A stretch of DNA of 46,509 nucleotides. Origin: Taibaiella sp. GTDB taxonomy: Bacteria; Bacteroidota; Bacteroidia; Chitinophagales; Chitinophagaceae. Under the pieces are notes generated by a model. The model was not told the origin of the DNA and ran no database searches. It worked only from the letters and a program-made list of their open reading frames with translations. Positions 23,664 to 33,209 of this stretch are shown here, one piece after another; position 1 is the stretch's first letter; each line of letters begins with the position of its first letter. The stretch is taken from assembly GCA_013815385.1 (NCBI GenBank), contig JACDGL010000012.1:82019-128527 (forward strand), given 5' to 3'. The position numbers and the translations under genes are program-made.

Positions 23664-25202
23664 ATGGACAAAGTATCGGCGCTGAGGCGCAAAACAAAAG
23701 AGGCAATGCAGGGCGGGGGTGAAAAACGTATAGAAGCCCAGCACAAAAAAGGCAAACTGACCGCGCGCGAGCGCTTGCAATTGTTGCTCGATGAAGGCTC
23801 TTTTGAAGAAATAGGCATGCTGGTTACGCATCGTAGCCGCGACTTTGGTATGGAGAAAGAAGTGTATCCGGGCGATGGGGTGGTAACAGGATATGGCACT
23901 GTAAACGGGCGCATGGTGTATGTGTATTCGCAGGATTTCACGGTTTTTGGCGGCAGCCTTTCTGAAACGCATGCGGAAAAGATCTGCAAGATAATGGACC
24001 TTGCCATACAGAACGGAGCGCCGGTAGTAGGGCTAAATGATAGCGGAGGCGCACGCATACAGGAAGGGGTAGTATCCCTGGGTGGCTACGCTGATATATT
24101 TCACCGCAATGTAAAGGCATCAGGGGTAGTGCCGCAGCTATCGGCCATTATGGGCCCATGTGCTGGTGGTGCAGTCTATTCTCCCGCCATTACCGATTTT
24201 ATTTTGATGGTGGAGCACACCTCCTATATGTTCGTAACAGGGCCTAATGTGGTAAAGACCGTAACGCACGAAACAGTTACAAGTGAAGAACTGGGCGGCG
24301 CAAAAACACATGCATCCAAATCGGGTGTTACTCATTTCGCCTGTGCCAACGAGCTGGAGTGCATTGAGAACCTGAAGCAGCTACTTAGCTACATGCCACA
24401 GAATTGTGAGGACGATGCACCCGTATATGAGTACGAGCAGGGCGATGAGTTACGAGCAAAATTAAATGATATAATACCCTCCAATCCTAATCAGCCTTAT
24501 GATATTAAAGAGGTTATAGAAGAGCTGACTGATGCTAATTCTTTCCTGGAAGTGCATCGGGAATATGCAGAGAATATAGTAGTCGGTTTTGCCCGTATTG
24601 CAGGCCGCAGCATAGGCATTATAGCTAATCAGCCCGCTACACTTGCGGGTGTGCTGGATATAGATGCCAGTAAAAAAGGTGCGCGCTTTGTACGTTTCTG
24701 CGATGCATTTAATATTCCCCTGCTTGTATTGGTAGATGTTCCGGGCTTCCTGCCGGGCACCGACCAGGAGTGGCATGGCATTATTACTAATGGTGCCAAG
24801 CTACTGTATGCGCTTAGCGAAGCAACCGTGCCGAAGATTACGGTCATAACCCGAAAGGCTTACGGTGGAGCATATGATGTTATGAACTCCAAGCACATAG
24901 GTGCAGATATTAACTATGCCTGGCCTACTGCGGAGATAGCGGTGATGGGCGCTAAGGGTGCAGCAGAGATCATCTTCAAAAAAGAAATATCAGAAGCTGC
25001 CGATCCGCAGGCAAAGCTGAAAGAAAAGGAAACGGAATACCTGGAGAAATTTGCCAACCCCTACGGCGCTGCTGCACGCGGCTTTATAGATGAAGTGATA
25101 ATGCCGGATGTAACGCGCCAGAAATTAATAAAGGCATATAAGATGCTGGAACAAAAAGTATCGGTTCTGCCCAAGCGGAAACACGGCAATATACCGCTCT
25201 GA
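23664..25202 (+). CDS. pccB: Acyl-CoA carboxylase, carboxyltransferase beta subunit (propionyl-CoA type)
   Basis: The carboxyltransferase that moves CO2 from biotin to an acyl-CoA, most likely propionyl-CoA, giving methylmalonyl-CoA. The 512-residue size and paired crotonase-like halves are standard. Signatures include [20 protein letters not shown] (50-70 region), [19 protein letters not shown], the oxyanion-hole glycines in [12 protein letters not shown] and [13 protein letters not shown], and in the second half [15 protein letters not shown] and [19 protein letters not shown]. The biotin carboxylase and carrier subunits are not in this window. Acetyl-CoA or methylcrotonyl-CoA carboxylase specificity cannot be excluded from sequence alone. 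Confidence 0.9.
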   Translation: MDKVSALRRKTKEAMQGGGEKRIEAQHKKGKLTARERLQLLLDEGSFEEIGMLVTHRSRDFGMEKEVYPGDGVVTGYGTVNGRMVYVYSQDFTVFGGSLSETHAEKICKIMDLAIQNGAPVVGLNDSGGARIQEGVVSLGGYADIFHRNVKASGVVPQLSAIMGPCAGGAVYSPAITDFILMVEHTSYMFVTGPNVVKTVTHETVTSEELGGAKTHASKSGVTHFACANELECIENLKQLLSYMPQNCEDDAPVYEYEQGDELRAKLNDIIPSNPNQPYDIKEVIEELTDANSFLEVHREYAENIVVGFARIAGRSIGIIANQPATLAGVLDIDASKKGARFVRFCDAFNIPLLVLVDVPGFLPGTDQEWHGIITNGAKLLYALSEATVPKITVITRKAYGGAYDVMNSKHIGADINYAWPTAEIAVMGAKGAAEIIFKKEISEAADPQAKLKEKETEYLEKFANPYGAAARGFIDEVIMPDVTRQKLIKAYKMLEQKVSVLPKRKHGNIPL

Positions 25203-25227
25203 TTTTGTTCGCATTAATACACACGTC

Positions 25228-26073
25228 ATGAAGATGCTGAATGCAGCAATAGAATGGGTATTATATACCAGCCTGTTTGCGGCATGTTGTGCGGTGGGCA
25301 TGTGTATGGCTACAGAGTTACTTGTTATTAAGTATATCCCGCTACTCTTCACCTCGTTGCATTTTCTTGTGTTTGGTAGCACATTGCTTGTGTACAATGT
25401 ACACCACATTGTAAAGCGATCTGCCGCCTCCCGCTCAGATATTTTCCGGTGGTCATTGCAATACAAAGGCTGGCATTTTTTCTTTTCTGTATTGGGCGTA
25501 TTGATGGCAGGTGCAAGCCTGTACCGGCTGTCCTGGAAGATATGGCTGGGGTGCGTAGTGCTTGCGCTCCTGTCATTTGCGTATTCATTGCCCCTGCTAC
25601 CCTTCACGCGGCGCAAACGCATCCGCGATTTTGGCTGGATAAAAATATTGGTACTTACGAGTGTATGGACTATCGTCACCAGCATCCTGCCCCTGCTTTA
25701 TTGGGGTGAGCCGCTTTCTGATTATCCCTATGAGATATTACTGCGATTTGTATTCATGTTTACGCTTTGTGTTGCATTTGATGTACGCGATATGCAGACC
25801 GATCTTGATGCCGGCATCCATACCCTTCCAAATATCATAGGTCTGCGCAATAGCTATCGCCTGATGAATGTCTCTATTGCATTTTTTGGTTTGTTGAGCA
25901 TCATACAATACCTGCGTTATCCATCTGTAACGCGGCTGGTAGGTGAGTTGCTAACTGCCCTTGCTACCAAATGGGCCATTGAATACACAAAAAAACACCC
26001 AACAGACAAAGCCTATCTGGGTGTTGTAGATGGTATGATGCTCCTATATGCTATACTGGTGCTGATACACTAG
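25228..26073 (+). CDS. UbiA-like membrane protein, possibly a prenyltransferase
   Basis: A 281-residue inner-membrane protein with about eight hydrophobic helices arranged as in UbiA prenyltransferases. The second aspartate-rich motif is recognisable: FDVRDMQTDLDAGIHTLP with D185, D188 and D192. The first motif, normally NDxxDxxxD, reads NVHHIVKR (from N57), with no acids that could bind magnesium diphosphate there. It may therefore be an atypical or inactive member, or bind a different substrate. It lies 25 bp after pccB on the same strand and is probably co-transcribed. Function uncertain. Confidence 0.7.
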   Translation: MKMLNAAIEWVLYTSLFAACCAVGMCMATELLVIKYIPLLFTSLHFLVFGSTLLVYNVHHIVKRSAASRSDIFRWSLQYKGWHFFFSVLGVLMAGASLYRLSWKIWLGCVVLALLSFAYSLPLLPFTRRKRIRDFGWIKILVLTSVWTIVTSILPLLYWGEPLSDYPYEILLRFVFMFTLCVAFDVRDMQTDLDAGIHTLPNIIGLRNSYRLMNVSIAFFGLLSIIQYLRYPSVTRLVGELLTALATKWAIEYTKKHPTDKAYLGVVDGMMLLYAILVLIH

Positions 26074-26081
26074 TACCCATT

Positions 26082-26945
26082 TTAATTCTTTACTATCTGC
26101 ATAGTACGCTTTGCACCACTACCTGATACCTGTAGCATATACATACCTGCGGGCCATGAAGATGTGGATATGGTAGCCTGTATGCCTGCTCCGGTATTTG
26201 TCGTAGATACAGTTTCTATGCTCCTGCCGTTCAGGTCATAGACAGCCAGCTGATAAGCGCCCTGTGGTGCATTGCTGATCTGCACGTGTACATTTTCACC
26301 CGCGGGGTTAGGGTAGGTATTAAACACAACGTCATTTGCAAATGCAGCTATTCCGGTCGTTGATTGCGCCAGCGTAATAGAAGTATTACTTGAAACATCA
26401 GCGAAATCATTAGTCCCATTTCCGTTTACCGCATTCAGGGTGCAGTACATGATTACATTACCGGCATTAGTGGTAGGGGCGGTCCATTGGAAGGATGTAT
26501 CATAAATACCTGCAATTGCAGAGAGTATTGCACCATTACTTTGTTCTATTAAAGTAAGACCAAATGTTGCAACAGTTTTACGCAGGCCCGCTCCCGGTGT
26601 GGAAAAAGTCCCCGCACTTGTCTGCGATGTTCCTGTGCCTGTAACTGCGGTAAACTCTAATCCAAAACCAGGCAGATTGCTTGTATTTGTACCATGTATC
26701 TTAATAGTATATAAGTGTCCCTTTGAGTATTGAGTAATAGGGATACCTGCGCTATCTACGGTAATAGTAACAGAAGTAGCAGTTGATGCACCACCGTGAC
26801 ATCCGCCGCCGCCGCAATTAGTGATCGATGCCTTGGCTCCTGTACAGTTCTGGCCACCTTCAAACGCCGCGCCTAAGCGATAGCTCGATAGGGTTAAATA
26901 GCTGATACCAAGTAAAGCGGTACATAGTAAAATTCTTTTTTTCAT
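26082..26945 (-). CDS. T9SS-exported protein with C-terminal sorting domain
   Basis: A 287-residue secreted protein. An N-terminal signal sequence (LCTALLGISYLTLSS) is followed by a short Cys-rich segment, NCTGAKASITNCGGGGCHGG, where the CHGG looks like part of a small metal- or heme-binding loop. The central beta-rich domain (about 55-200) resembles the reelin-like or choice-of-anchor V domain. The C-terminal 80 residues, starting VVFNTYPNPAGENVHVQISN and ending SWPAGMYMLQVSGSGAKRTM, form a type A sorting domain that targets it to the type IX secretion system and surface attachment. It marks the organism as T9SS-positive Bacteroidota. Confidence 0.88.
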   Translation of the reverse strand: MKKRILLCTALLGISYLTLSSYRLGAAFEGGQNCTGAKASITNCGGGGCHGGASTATSVTITVDSAGIPITQYSKGHLYTIKIHGTNTSNLPGFGLEFTAVTGTGTSQTSAGTFSTPGAGLRKTVATFGLTLIEQSNGAILSAIAGIYDTSFQWTAPTTNAGNVIMYCTLNAVNGNGTNDFADVSSNTSITLAQSTTGIAAFANDVVFNTYPNPAGENVHVQISNAPQGAYQLAVYDLNGRSIETVSTTNTGAGIQATISTSSWPAGMYMLQVSGSGAKRTMQIVKN

Positions 26946-27121
26946 TTTTTTTTTGGTTTATGTTGAAGGATATTAATAATATTAATACTCAGAATTATAC
27001 AGCATTACTATGATAATTCTGTGACAAGATATTATTTCCTGGATACTAAAATGTAGTCTTTTTACTGAAACGGTAATAGTATGCTACTAATACGGATTAT
27101 TTCTACCAATTCAGAATGATG
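26946..27121. other. AT-rich upstream region of the T9SS cargo with two palindromes
   Basis: This holds no gene. TATTAATAATATTAATA (26971-26987) is a 7-bp-arm palindrome. AGAATTAT (26991-26998) pairs with ATAATTCT (27013-27020). Either may be an operator for the leftward T9SS gene or the 3' end structure of alaS. No U-tract follows on the minus strand, so a classical terminator is not supported. Confidence 0.4.
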
Positions 27122-29746
27122 CTATAGAAGGCTTTTTACTTTAGCTATTGCTGCTTCAAGTTGATTTGCATCCTGTCCGCCGGCTGTGGCAAGTGTCTTT
27201 TGTCCGCCCCCGCCGCCTTTTATCAGGGGTGCTATCTGCTCCTTTATTATTTTCCCAGCATCCAGCCCTTTGGCAGCAACAATATTCTCAGCTACGCCCA
27301 CTGCTACAAAGGGCTTGCCCCCTATATTAGTTCCAAGCGCTATTACATGGTCTGCCAGGTGGTTTTTCAGGTCATTACACAATTTTTTCAGTGCCTCCGC
27401 ATTTCCGGTCTCTACTATTGCGCCTATGTAGTTGATGCCGTTTATGGTTTTTTTTTTGGCTAGCAGATCATCTCGCAGTAGGGCAAGCTGTTTCCCTTCC
27501 ATACTTTCCACCTGCTTCTCCAATACATTCCTCTCTTCCTGTATTTTTTCTATCGCCTTTACAGGATCTTTGGCATTTTTCAGTTGCGCCTGTATGTTTC
27601 CGATCAGTTGCAGTTGTTCATTAATGTAGTGCTCAGCAGCCCTTCCGCTTACAGCCTCTATACGGCGAACACCTGCAGCCACTGCGCTCTCGCTTATTAT
27701 CTTAAAGAATCCAAGCTGCCCCGTAGCGCCTACGTGTGTACCGCCACATAGTTCTATTGAGTAGTTAGCATCCATTACCACCACCCGTACTACATTGCCA
27801 TACTTCTCGCCAAACAATGCCATAGCACCCATCGCTACTGCCTCATCTTTCAGCATGTTTTTTATCACTACTGGTATGTTCGTGCGTATCTTTTCATTCA
27901 CTATAGCCTCCACCCGTGCTACCTCCTCACTGCTCATCTTTGCAAAGTGTGAGAAGTCAAACCTCAGGTATTCTTCATTCACCAGGCTTCCCTTCTGCGC
28001 AACATGGGTACCCAATACTTCTCGCAACGCGGCATGCAGCAGGTGCGTGGCACTGTGGTGTACTTCGGTAGCTACGCGCCTGCCGGCATCTACTTTTGCC
28101 AGTACAGGTGCGGAAATATTTTCAGGCAGCACCTCGGCAAAGTGTATCGTCAGATCATTCTCTTTCTTAGTATCCGTTATTTGTATGCTGTCATTGGGGA
28201 ATATCAGTTCCCCTGTATCGCCCACCTGTCCTCCGCTCTCTGCGTAGAAAGGAGTGGTATCCAGCACTATCTGGTAACTTTCCTTGCCCTTACTCTTCAC
28301 GCGGCGGTACTTCAGCACTTCGGCTTTTGCCTGCAGTTGCTCATACCCTACAAACTTTGTAGCCCCGCCTTCCTTCACTACTACCCAATCGTCAGTGTCC
28401 AGAGCAGTCGCCGCACGGCTGCGTTCTTTTTGTTTCTTTAATTCTTTTTCAAATCCTTCTTCATCAACACTCCAACCTATTTCCTGTGCAATTAACTTGG
28501 TCAGGTCGATTGGAAATCCATAGGTGTCATTTAATTCAAATGCGACATCCCCTCTTATTGTAGTGGTGGTAGTTGTTGTAGAAGAAACAATTTCATCAAC
28601 TTTCTTCAACCCTTTATCAAGAGTCCGTAAAAACGCCTCTTCTTCTTCTTTCACCACACGGCTCACCAAATCAATCTGCTGCTGTAGTTCCGGAAACACT
28701 TCTTTGAATTGTTCCGCAAGTACAGGCATCAGCAGGTGCAGAAGCGGAGATTTGTGGTCCAGGTAACTGTAGTAGTACCGTACTGCCCTGCGTAGTATGC
28801 GGCGTATCACATATCCGGCGCCTGTATTGCTGGGTAGTTGTCCGTCTGCTATGGTAAAACCTATGGCCCGTATATGATCAGCCAGCACACGAAATGCCAC
28901 ATCGGGCTTGCTATCGGTATATCCATATTGCTTACCGCTCAGCTTTTCTATAGCCCTTATAGTACCTGTAAACAGGTCGGTATCATAGTTGCTCTGCTTG
29001 CCTTGCAGTACCCTCACCAGGCGCTCCAACCCCATGCCGGTATCTACATGTCGTGCTGGCAATTGCTGCAGGCTGCCATCCTTCAGGCGGTTGTACTGCA
29101 TGAACACGTTGTTCCATATTTCTATTACCTGCGGGTGGTCTGCATTAACCAATGTCTTGCCGGGTATTTGGCTTTTTTCCTCCTCAGTGCGGCAATCTAC
29201 ATGTATCTCACTGCACGGCCCGCATGGCCCGGTATCGCCCATCTCCCAGAAGTTATCTTTCTTGTTGCCGGGCAATATCCTGTCTTCGGCTATGTGTTGT
29301 TTCCAGCAGTTGTAGGCTTCCTCATCTCTCGGTAGCCCCTCTTTCTCATCTCCTTCAAAAACCGTTACATACAGTTTTTCTTTAGGTATGCCGTACACTT
29401 TAGTCAGCAGCTCCCAGCTCCAGGCTATTGCTTCCTCTTTAAAGTAGTCGCCAAAGCTCCAGTTACCCAGCATCTCGAACATAGTGTGGTGGTAGGTATC
29501 TACACCCACCTCTTCCAGGTCGTTATGCTTGCCGCTTACCCGCAGGCACTTTTGTGTATCGGCCACGCGGGTATGCTCGGGTTGCCTGTTGCCGAGAAAA
29601 TAATCCTTGAATTGGTTCATCCCGGCATTGGTAAATAGCAGCGTAGGGTCATTTTTCACCACTATAGGCGCCGATGGCACCACCTCATGCCCTTTCCCTT
29701 TGAAAAATTCTAAAAACTGCCTGCGTATTTCGTTGCCACTAAGCAT
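27122..29746 (-). CDS. alaS: Alanine-tRNA ligase
   Basis: Charges tRNA-Ala and edits mischarged serine/glycine. The 874-residue length is normal. The catalytic domain has the class II motifs in FTNAGMNQFKDYFLG, THHTMFEMLGNWSFGDYFK-type sequence after residue 85, and GPCGPCSEIHVD. The editing domain carries both zinc-site motifs, HHSATHLLHAALREVLG (HxxxH) and ELCGGTHVGATGQLG (CxxxH). The C-terminal oligomerisation domain ends with the glycine-rich KGGGGGQKTLATAGGQ. A -7 element lies just upstream of the start, on the minus strand. Confidence 0.98.
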   Translation of the reverse strand: MLSGNEIRRQFLEFFKGKGHEVVPSAPIVVKNDPTLLFTNAGMNQFKDYFLGNRQPEHTRVADTQKCLRVSGKHNDLEEVGVDTYHHTMFEMLGNWSFGDYFKEEAIAWSWELLTKVYGIPKEKLYVTVFEGDEKEGLPRDEEAYNCWKQHIAEDRILPGNKKDNFWEMGDTGPCGPCSEIHVDCRTEEEKSQIPGKTLVNADHPQVIEIWNNVFMQYNRLKDGSLQQLPARHVDTGMGLERLVRVLQGKQSNYDTDLFTGTIRAIEKLSGKQYGYTDSKPDVAFRVLADHIRAIGFTIADGQLPSNTGAGYVIRRILRRAVRYYYSYLDHKSPLLHLLMPVLAEQFKEVFPELQQQIDLVSRVVKEEEEAFLRTLDKGLKKVDEIVSSTTTTTTTIRGDVAFELNDTYGFPIDLTKLIAQEIGWSVDEEGFEKELKKQKERSRAATALDTDDWVVVKEGGATKFVGYEQLQAKAEVLKYRRVKSKGKESYQIVLDTTPFYAESGGQVGDTGELIFPNDSIQITDTKKENDLTIHFAEVLPENISAPVLAKVDAGRRVATEVHHSATHLLHAALREVLGTHVAQKGSLVNEEYLRFDFSHFAKMSSEEVARVEAIVNEKIRTNIPVVIKNMLKDEAVAMGAMALFGEKYGNVVRVVVMDANYSIELCGGTHVGATGQLGFFKIISESAVAAGVRRIEAVSGRAAEHYINEQLQLIGNIQAQLKNAKDPVKAIEKIQEERNVLEKQVESMEGKQLALLRDDLLAKKKTINGINYIGAIVETGNAEALKKLCNDLKNHLADHVIALGTNIGGKPFVAVGVAENIVAAKGLDAGKIIKEQIAPLIKGGGGGQKTLATAGGQDANQLEAAIAKVKSLL

Positions 29747-29766
29747 ATATGCATAAAATAAGGTGG

Positions 29767-29774
29767 CAAAGATA
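29767..29774 (-). promoter_or_regulatory. -7 promoter element for alaS
   Basis: On the minus strand TATCTTTG is an exact TAnnTTTG match, 20 bp before the alaS ATG. An almost perfect 18-bp palindrome lies directly upstream of it at 29782-29799. Confidence 0.5.
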
Positions 29775-29781
29775 ATTTTTT

Positions 29782-29799
29782 ATGAGTGTATACGCTCAT
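29782..29799. promoter_or_regulatory. 18-bp near-palindrome upstream of alaS
   Basis: ATGAG, GTATAC core and CTCAT form an 18-bp sequence that equals its reverse complement at all but two symmetric positions. It lies just upstream of the alaS -7 box, where a regulator dimer could bind. Confidence 0.35.
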
Positions 29800-29861
29800 G
29801 CTGCTGCTGGAGAGTAGTTTTCAATAAAACATCAGTTAATTCGTAGATGAGCAATTCCAGA

Positions 29862-30602
29862 TCACCACTTCCACGTATATACTCCATGCGTATACTGGCT
29901 TATGGTACCATCTTCGGTCTGTACCTGTAGGGTGCCACTAGCGTGTGTGCCTACTATTATAGCGCTCCAGTCCCGGTTGTTATCCGTAAAGGTCTGTTCT
30001 TTGCCTTTGCGATACAGCAGGGTATTATATTGCCGCATAATATCCATAACACTGCTATCGGCGCGGGTAGCTTCCCATATCTGCTTACGCAACTTTGTAA
30101 GTAACAGGTGCAGGTCAAAATCTCTCCCTGCCTCTATCTTCAGAGACGTGGCAAAGGGCAGATCACTACTAAACGTTTCCTGGTGCACATTCAGCCCAAG
30201 GCCTATTACACTATTGGCCCATCTATTGCCACGTAATACATTTTCTATCAGCACGCCTCCTGCCTTTTTGTCATTAATGATAATGTCATTAGGCCACTTG
30301 ATGCGTACATCCCATTGTTCGTATACTTCGAGCAATACCTCTGCAATGGCAATTGCCACAGAAGCGTTAAAAATAAATTGTTCTTCCAGCGGGCGCACTG
30401 GCACGGTTACCATGCTCATTAGCAAGCTTTGGTCAGGCACGTCCGTCCACTGGCGGCCCCGCTGCCCTTTCCCCGCCCTTTGCCGCCTTGCGGTAATAGT
30501 AAGTCCCGGTAGTGCCGTATCGGCATCTATCAGGCGCATGGCATAGTTGTTGGTGCTATCTATTGCGTCCAGTTCTATTATAGGCGCGTTCAATAAGGAC
30601 AT
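29862..30602 (-). CDS. birA: Biotin-[acetyl-CoA-carboxylase] ligase
   Basis: Makes biotinyl-AMP and transfers biotin to the carrier subunit of acyl-CoA carboxylases. The 246-residue protein is the short, catalytic-only type without the N-terminal DNA-binding domain, so it should not act as a repressor. Motifs: the biotin/AMP loop GKGQRGRQW (44-52), the KWPND motif (102-106) and KKAGGVLIE (112-120). It is divergent from rsfS, a common arrangement in Bacteroidota. It would serve carboxylases such as the one whose beta subunit lies at 23664-25202. Confidence 0.95.
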   Translation of the reverse strand: MSLLNAPIIELDAIDSTNNYAMRLIDADTALPGLTITARRQRAGKGQRGRQWTDVPDQSLLMSMVTVPVRPLEEQFIFNASVAIAIAEVLLEVYEQWDVRIKWPNDIIINDKKAGGVLIENVLRGNRWANSVIGLGLNVHQETFSSDLPFATSLKIEAGRDFDLHLLLTKLRKQIWEATRADSSVMDIMRQYNTLLYRKGKEQTFTDNNRDWSAIIVGTHASGTLQVQTEDGTISQYTHGVYTWKW

Positions 30603-30626
30603 AACCCGTTTGAGAGAAATATTTTA

Positions 30627-30634
30627 TAGATTTG
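30627..30634 (+). promoter_or_regulatory. -7 promoter element TAGATTTG for rsfS-ftsH
   Basis: An exact TAnnTTTG match 36 bp before the TTG start of rsfS, within the short divergent gap with birA. Confidence 0.5.
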
Positions 30635-30670
30635 TAAAGATATTACCAAACCTAAACAGTTGACCACAAT

Positions 30671-31069
30671 TTGGAGAAAATAATAACCGCATTACAGGAG
30701 AGAAAGAAGCCGGTAACCCGCCTGACGAGAAACAGCAAGTTATTTAAAACTATCCTTAACGCTATAAAAGACAAAAAAGGAGAAAACATCATATCGCTTG
30801 ATCTTAGAAAAATAGATGAGGCGGTTGCTGATTTTTTTATCCTATGCGAGGCTAATTCGCACATCCAGGTTAAAGCTATAGCTAATTACATAGAGCAGAT
30901 GGTAGACGAGGAATGCGGTGAAAGCCCTTACCACGTAGAGCATGGCGACCAGTGGACACTTTCCGATTACGTAAACATAGTAGTGCATATTTTCCAGCGC
31001 GAGCATCGAAAGTTTTATAACCTCGAGATGCTTTGGGAAGACGCTGAAAGCATGGAACATAATGCATAA
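30671..31069 (+). CDS. rsfS: Ribosome silencing factor RsfS
   Basis: Binds L14 on free 50S subunits and blocks subunit joining under poor nutrition. The 132-residue protein has the family signatures NIISLDLRKIDEAVADFFIL, NSHIQVKAIANYIE and the end HGDQWTLSDYVNIVVHIFQ followed by YNLEMLWEDA. The start is TTG: an in-frame TAA lies 18 bp upstream and the next methionine is about residue 97, inside the conserved domain. It is followed after 27 bp by ftsH. Confidence 0.94.
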   Translation: MEKIITALQERKKPVTRLTRNSKLFKTILNAIKDKKGENIISLDLRKIDEAVADFFILCEANSHIQVKAIANYIEQMVDEECGESPYHVEHGDQWTLSDYVNIVVHIFQREHRKFYNLEMLWEDAESMEHNA

Positions 31070-31096
31070 CTCACAACTTTATACTGATAGAACAAA

Positions 31097-33130
31097 ATGG
31101 AAGATAATAAAATAAGGCCGGGAATGAAGCCGGGTGGTGATGGCCGAAACCAGCCACCACGCAAAGGCCCCCGCTTTAATATATATTGGATATACGGCAT
31201 TATACTACTGGCGATACTAGGTATGCAGTTTTTTAGCAGCAGCTTAAGTGGTACAGGTGCAGAGCTTAGTTTTCAGGATTTCCGAAGCAACTATCTTGAT
31301 AAAGGCAAGGTGGATAAGCTGGTGGTAGTGAATAATGATATGGTGGAAGTGTACCTGAGGCCTGGTATACCTGCCGAAACACCTAAAGGGAAAACACCGG
31401 GATTAACGCTTACAACTGAAAAAACCGCACCTATTACTTTCCGTATAGGGTCTGTAGACCAGTTCAGCCGCGATCTACGCGATGCACAGCAGAACATACC
31501 TCCTCCACAGCAGGTAAGGGTATTTTATGAGTCCCGCGGCGATCTGATGCACTCTATTCTAAATTCTATATTCCTCCCTATTATCTTCCTGGTAGCTATG
31601 TGGTTCCTTATCTTCCGTAAGATGGGTAGTGGTGGCGCAGGTGGTGGTGCAGGTGGCATATTCAATATTGGTAAATCTAAGGCACAGCTTTTTGAAAAAG
31701 GCACCCGTGTAAATATTACTTTCAATGATGTTGCTGGTCTTGACGAAGCTAAGGTAGAGGTAATGGAAATAGTGGATTTCCTTAAAAACCCTAAAAAATA
31801 TACAGCCCTGGGTGGTAAGATACCTAAGGGGGCATTGCTGGTAGGCCCTCCCGGTACCGGTAAAACGTTGCTGGCTAAAGCCGTGGCAGGCGAGGCGCAG
31901 GTCCCATTCTTTTCAATGTCGGGTTCTGATTTTGTGGAGCTTTTTGTAGGTGTGGGTGCCAGCCGTGTACGCGATGTGTTTAAGCAGGCTCGTGAAAAGG
32001 CACCATGTATCGTATTTATAGATGAGATAGATGCCATAGGCCGTGCCCGTGGTAAGAATATGATGATGAGTAACGATGAGCGGGAAAATACGTTGAACCA
32101 GTTACTCGTGGAAATGGACGGGTTCAGTGGCGATACAGGTATTATAGTACTGGCTGCTACTAACCGTCCGGACGTTCTGGATACAGCATTATTACGCCCC
32201 GGTCGTTTTGATAGGCAGATATCTATTGATATACCTGATGTAAAGGGTCGCGAAAAAATATTTGATGTGCATCTGAAGCCCATCAAAAAATCGAAAGACC
32301 TTGATATCAGAAAGCTAGCTATACAGACTCCCGGTTTCGCCGGCGCAGACATAGCTAATATATGTAACGAAGCAGCCCTAATTGCAGCTCGTAAAGGCAA
32401 GGGCGAAGTAGATATGAGCGACTTTAATGACGCTATAGATCGTGTGATAGGTGGTTTGGAGAAGAAGAATAAGATCATATCACCTGATGAAAAACGAGTA
32501 ATTGCCTATCATGAGGCGGGTCACGCGGTATCAGGCTGGTTCCTGGAGCACGCACATCCTCTTGTGAAGGTAACTATAGTGCCTCGTGGTGTGGCTGCGC
32601 TGGGTTATGCCCAATACTTACCTAAGGAAGTGTATATCCGTAACACCGATCACCTGTTAGATGATATGTGTATGTCTCTTGGTGGCCGTGCTATAGAAGA
32701 ATTAGTGTTTGGTAAAATATCTACAGGTGCATTGAGCGATTTGCAGCACGTTACCCGTATGGCTTACGCTATGATATCTATGTACGGTATGAGCGCCAAG
32801 CTGGGCAATATTTCTTTTTATGATCCGCAAAGTGAAGGAAGTCTCACCAAGCCTTATTCTGAAGAGACAGGTAAGATTATTGATGAAGAAGTGCGCGATC
32901 TCGTACAGCAAGCCTACTTACGTGTCAGGACACTATTGCAGGATAAAATAGGCGCAGTAAAGACCATTGCTGAAGAATTACTGAAAAAAGAAGTTCTTTA
33001 TAAAGATGATCTGGATAGGCTGATAGGGATACGTCCATTTGTAGATACATCTGATGAAGTGGATGATATGCCATTGCCACCACCAGTTACTAACGATCCT
33101 ATCAGCAGCGATATATTGCCGGCTGTATAA
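31097..33130 (+). CDS. ftsH: ATP-dependent zinc metalloprotease FtsH
   Basis: A membrane-anchored hexameric AAA protease that degrades damaged membrane proteins and short-lived regulators. The 677-residue protein has two membrane helices (about 29-48 and 155-173) bounding a periplasmic domain. The AAA domain has Walker A GPPGTGKT (250-257), Walker B IVFIDEID (305-312) and the second region of homology LLRPGRFDRQI. The protease domain has the zinc motif HEAGH (472-476). A Gly-rich linker (GSGGAGGGAGGIFN) follows the second helix. The N-terminal end is Pro/Gly/Arg-rich and cytoplasmic. It is part of the rsfS-ftsH-LUD gene order. Confidence 0.98.
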   Translation: MEDNKIRPGMKPGGDGRNQPPRKGPRFNIYWIYGIILLAILGMQFFSSSLSGTGAELSFQDFRSNYLDKGKVDKLVVVNNDMVEVYLRPGIPAETPKGKTPGLTLTTEKTAPITFRIGSVDQFSRDLRDAQQNIPPPQQVRVFYESRGDLMHSILNSIFLPIIFLVAMWFLIFRKMGSGGAGGGAGGIFNIGKSKAQLFEKGTRVNITFNDVAGLDEAKVEVMEIVDFLKNPKKYTALGGKIPKGALLVGPPGTGKTLLAKAVAGEAQVPFFSMSGSDFVELFVGVGASRVRDVFKQAREKAPCIVFIDEIDAIGRARGKNMMMSNDERENTLNQLLVEMDGFSGDTGIIVLAATNRPDVLDTALLRPGRFDRQISIDIPDVKGREKIFDVHLKPIKKSKDLDIRKLAIQTPGFAGADIANICNEAALIAARKGKGEVDMSDFNDAIDRVIGGLEKKNKIISPDEKRVIAYHEAGHAVSGWFLEHAHPLVKVTIVPRGVAALGYAQYLPKEVYIRNTDHLLDDMCMSLGGRAIEELVFGKISTGALSDLQHVTRMAYAMISMYGMSAKLGNISFYDPQSEGSLTKPYSEETGKIIDEEVRDLVQQAYLRVRTLLQDKIGAVKTIAEELLKKEVLYKDDLDRLIGIRPFVDTSDEVDDMPLPPPVTNDPISSDILPAV

Positions 33131-33152
33131 GATCTTATAATATCAAATATTT

Positions 33153-33190
33153 AATAATAAAGCGGTGAGCAATCATCGCTTTATTATTTT
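33153..33190 (+). terminator. Intrinsic terminator after ftsH
   Basis: A 16-bp arm (33153-33168) pairs with 33173-33188 with one G-U pair and a stable GCAA tetraloop. A T-rich tail follows. The LUD gene 20 bp beyond would then need its own promoter or read-through. Confidence 0.75.
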
Positions 33191-33209
33191 TGTTTCATAA
33201 AACTTCGCA

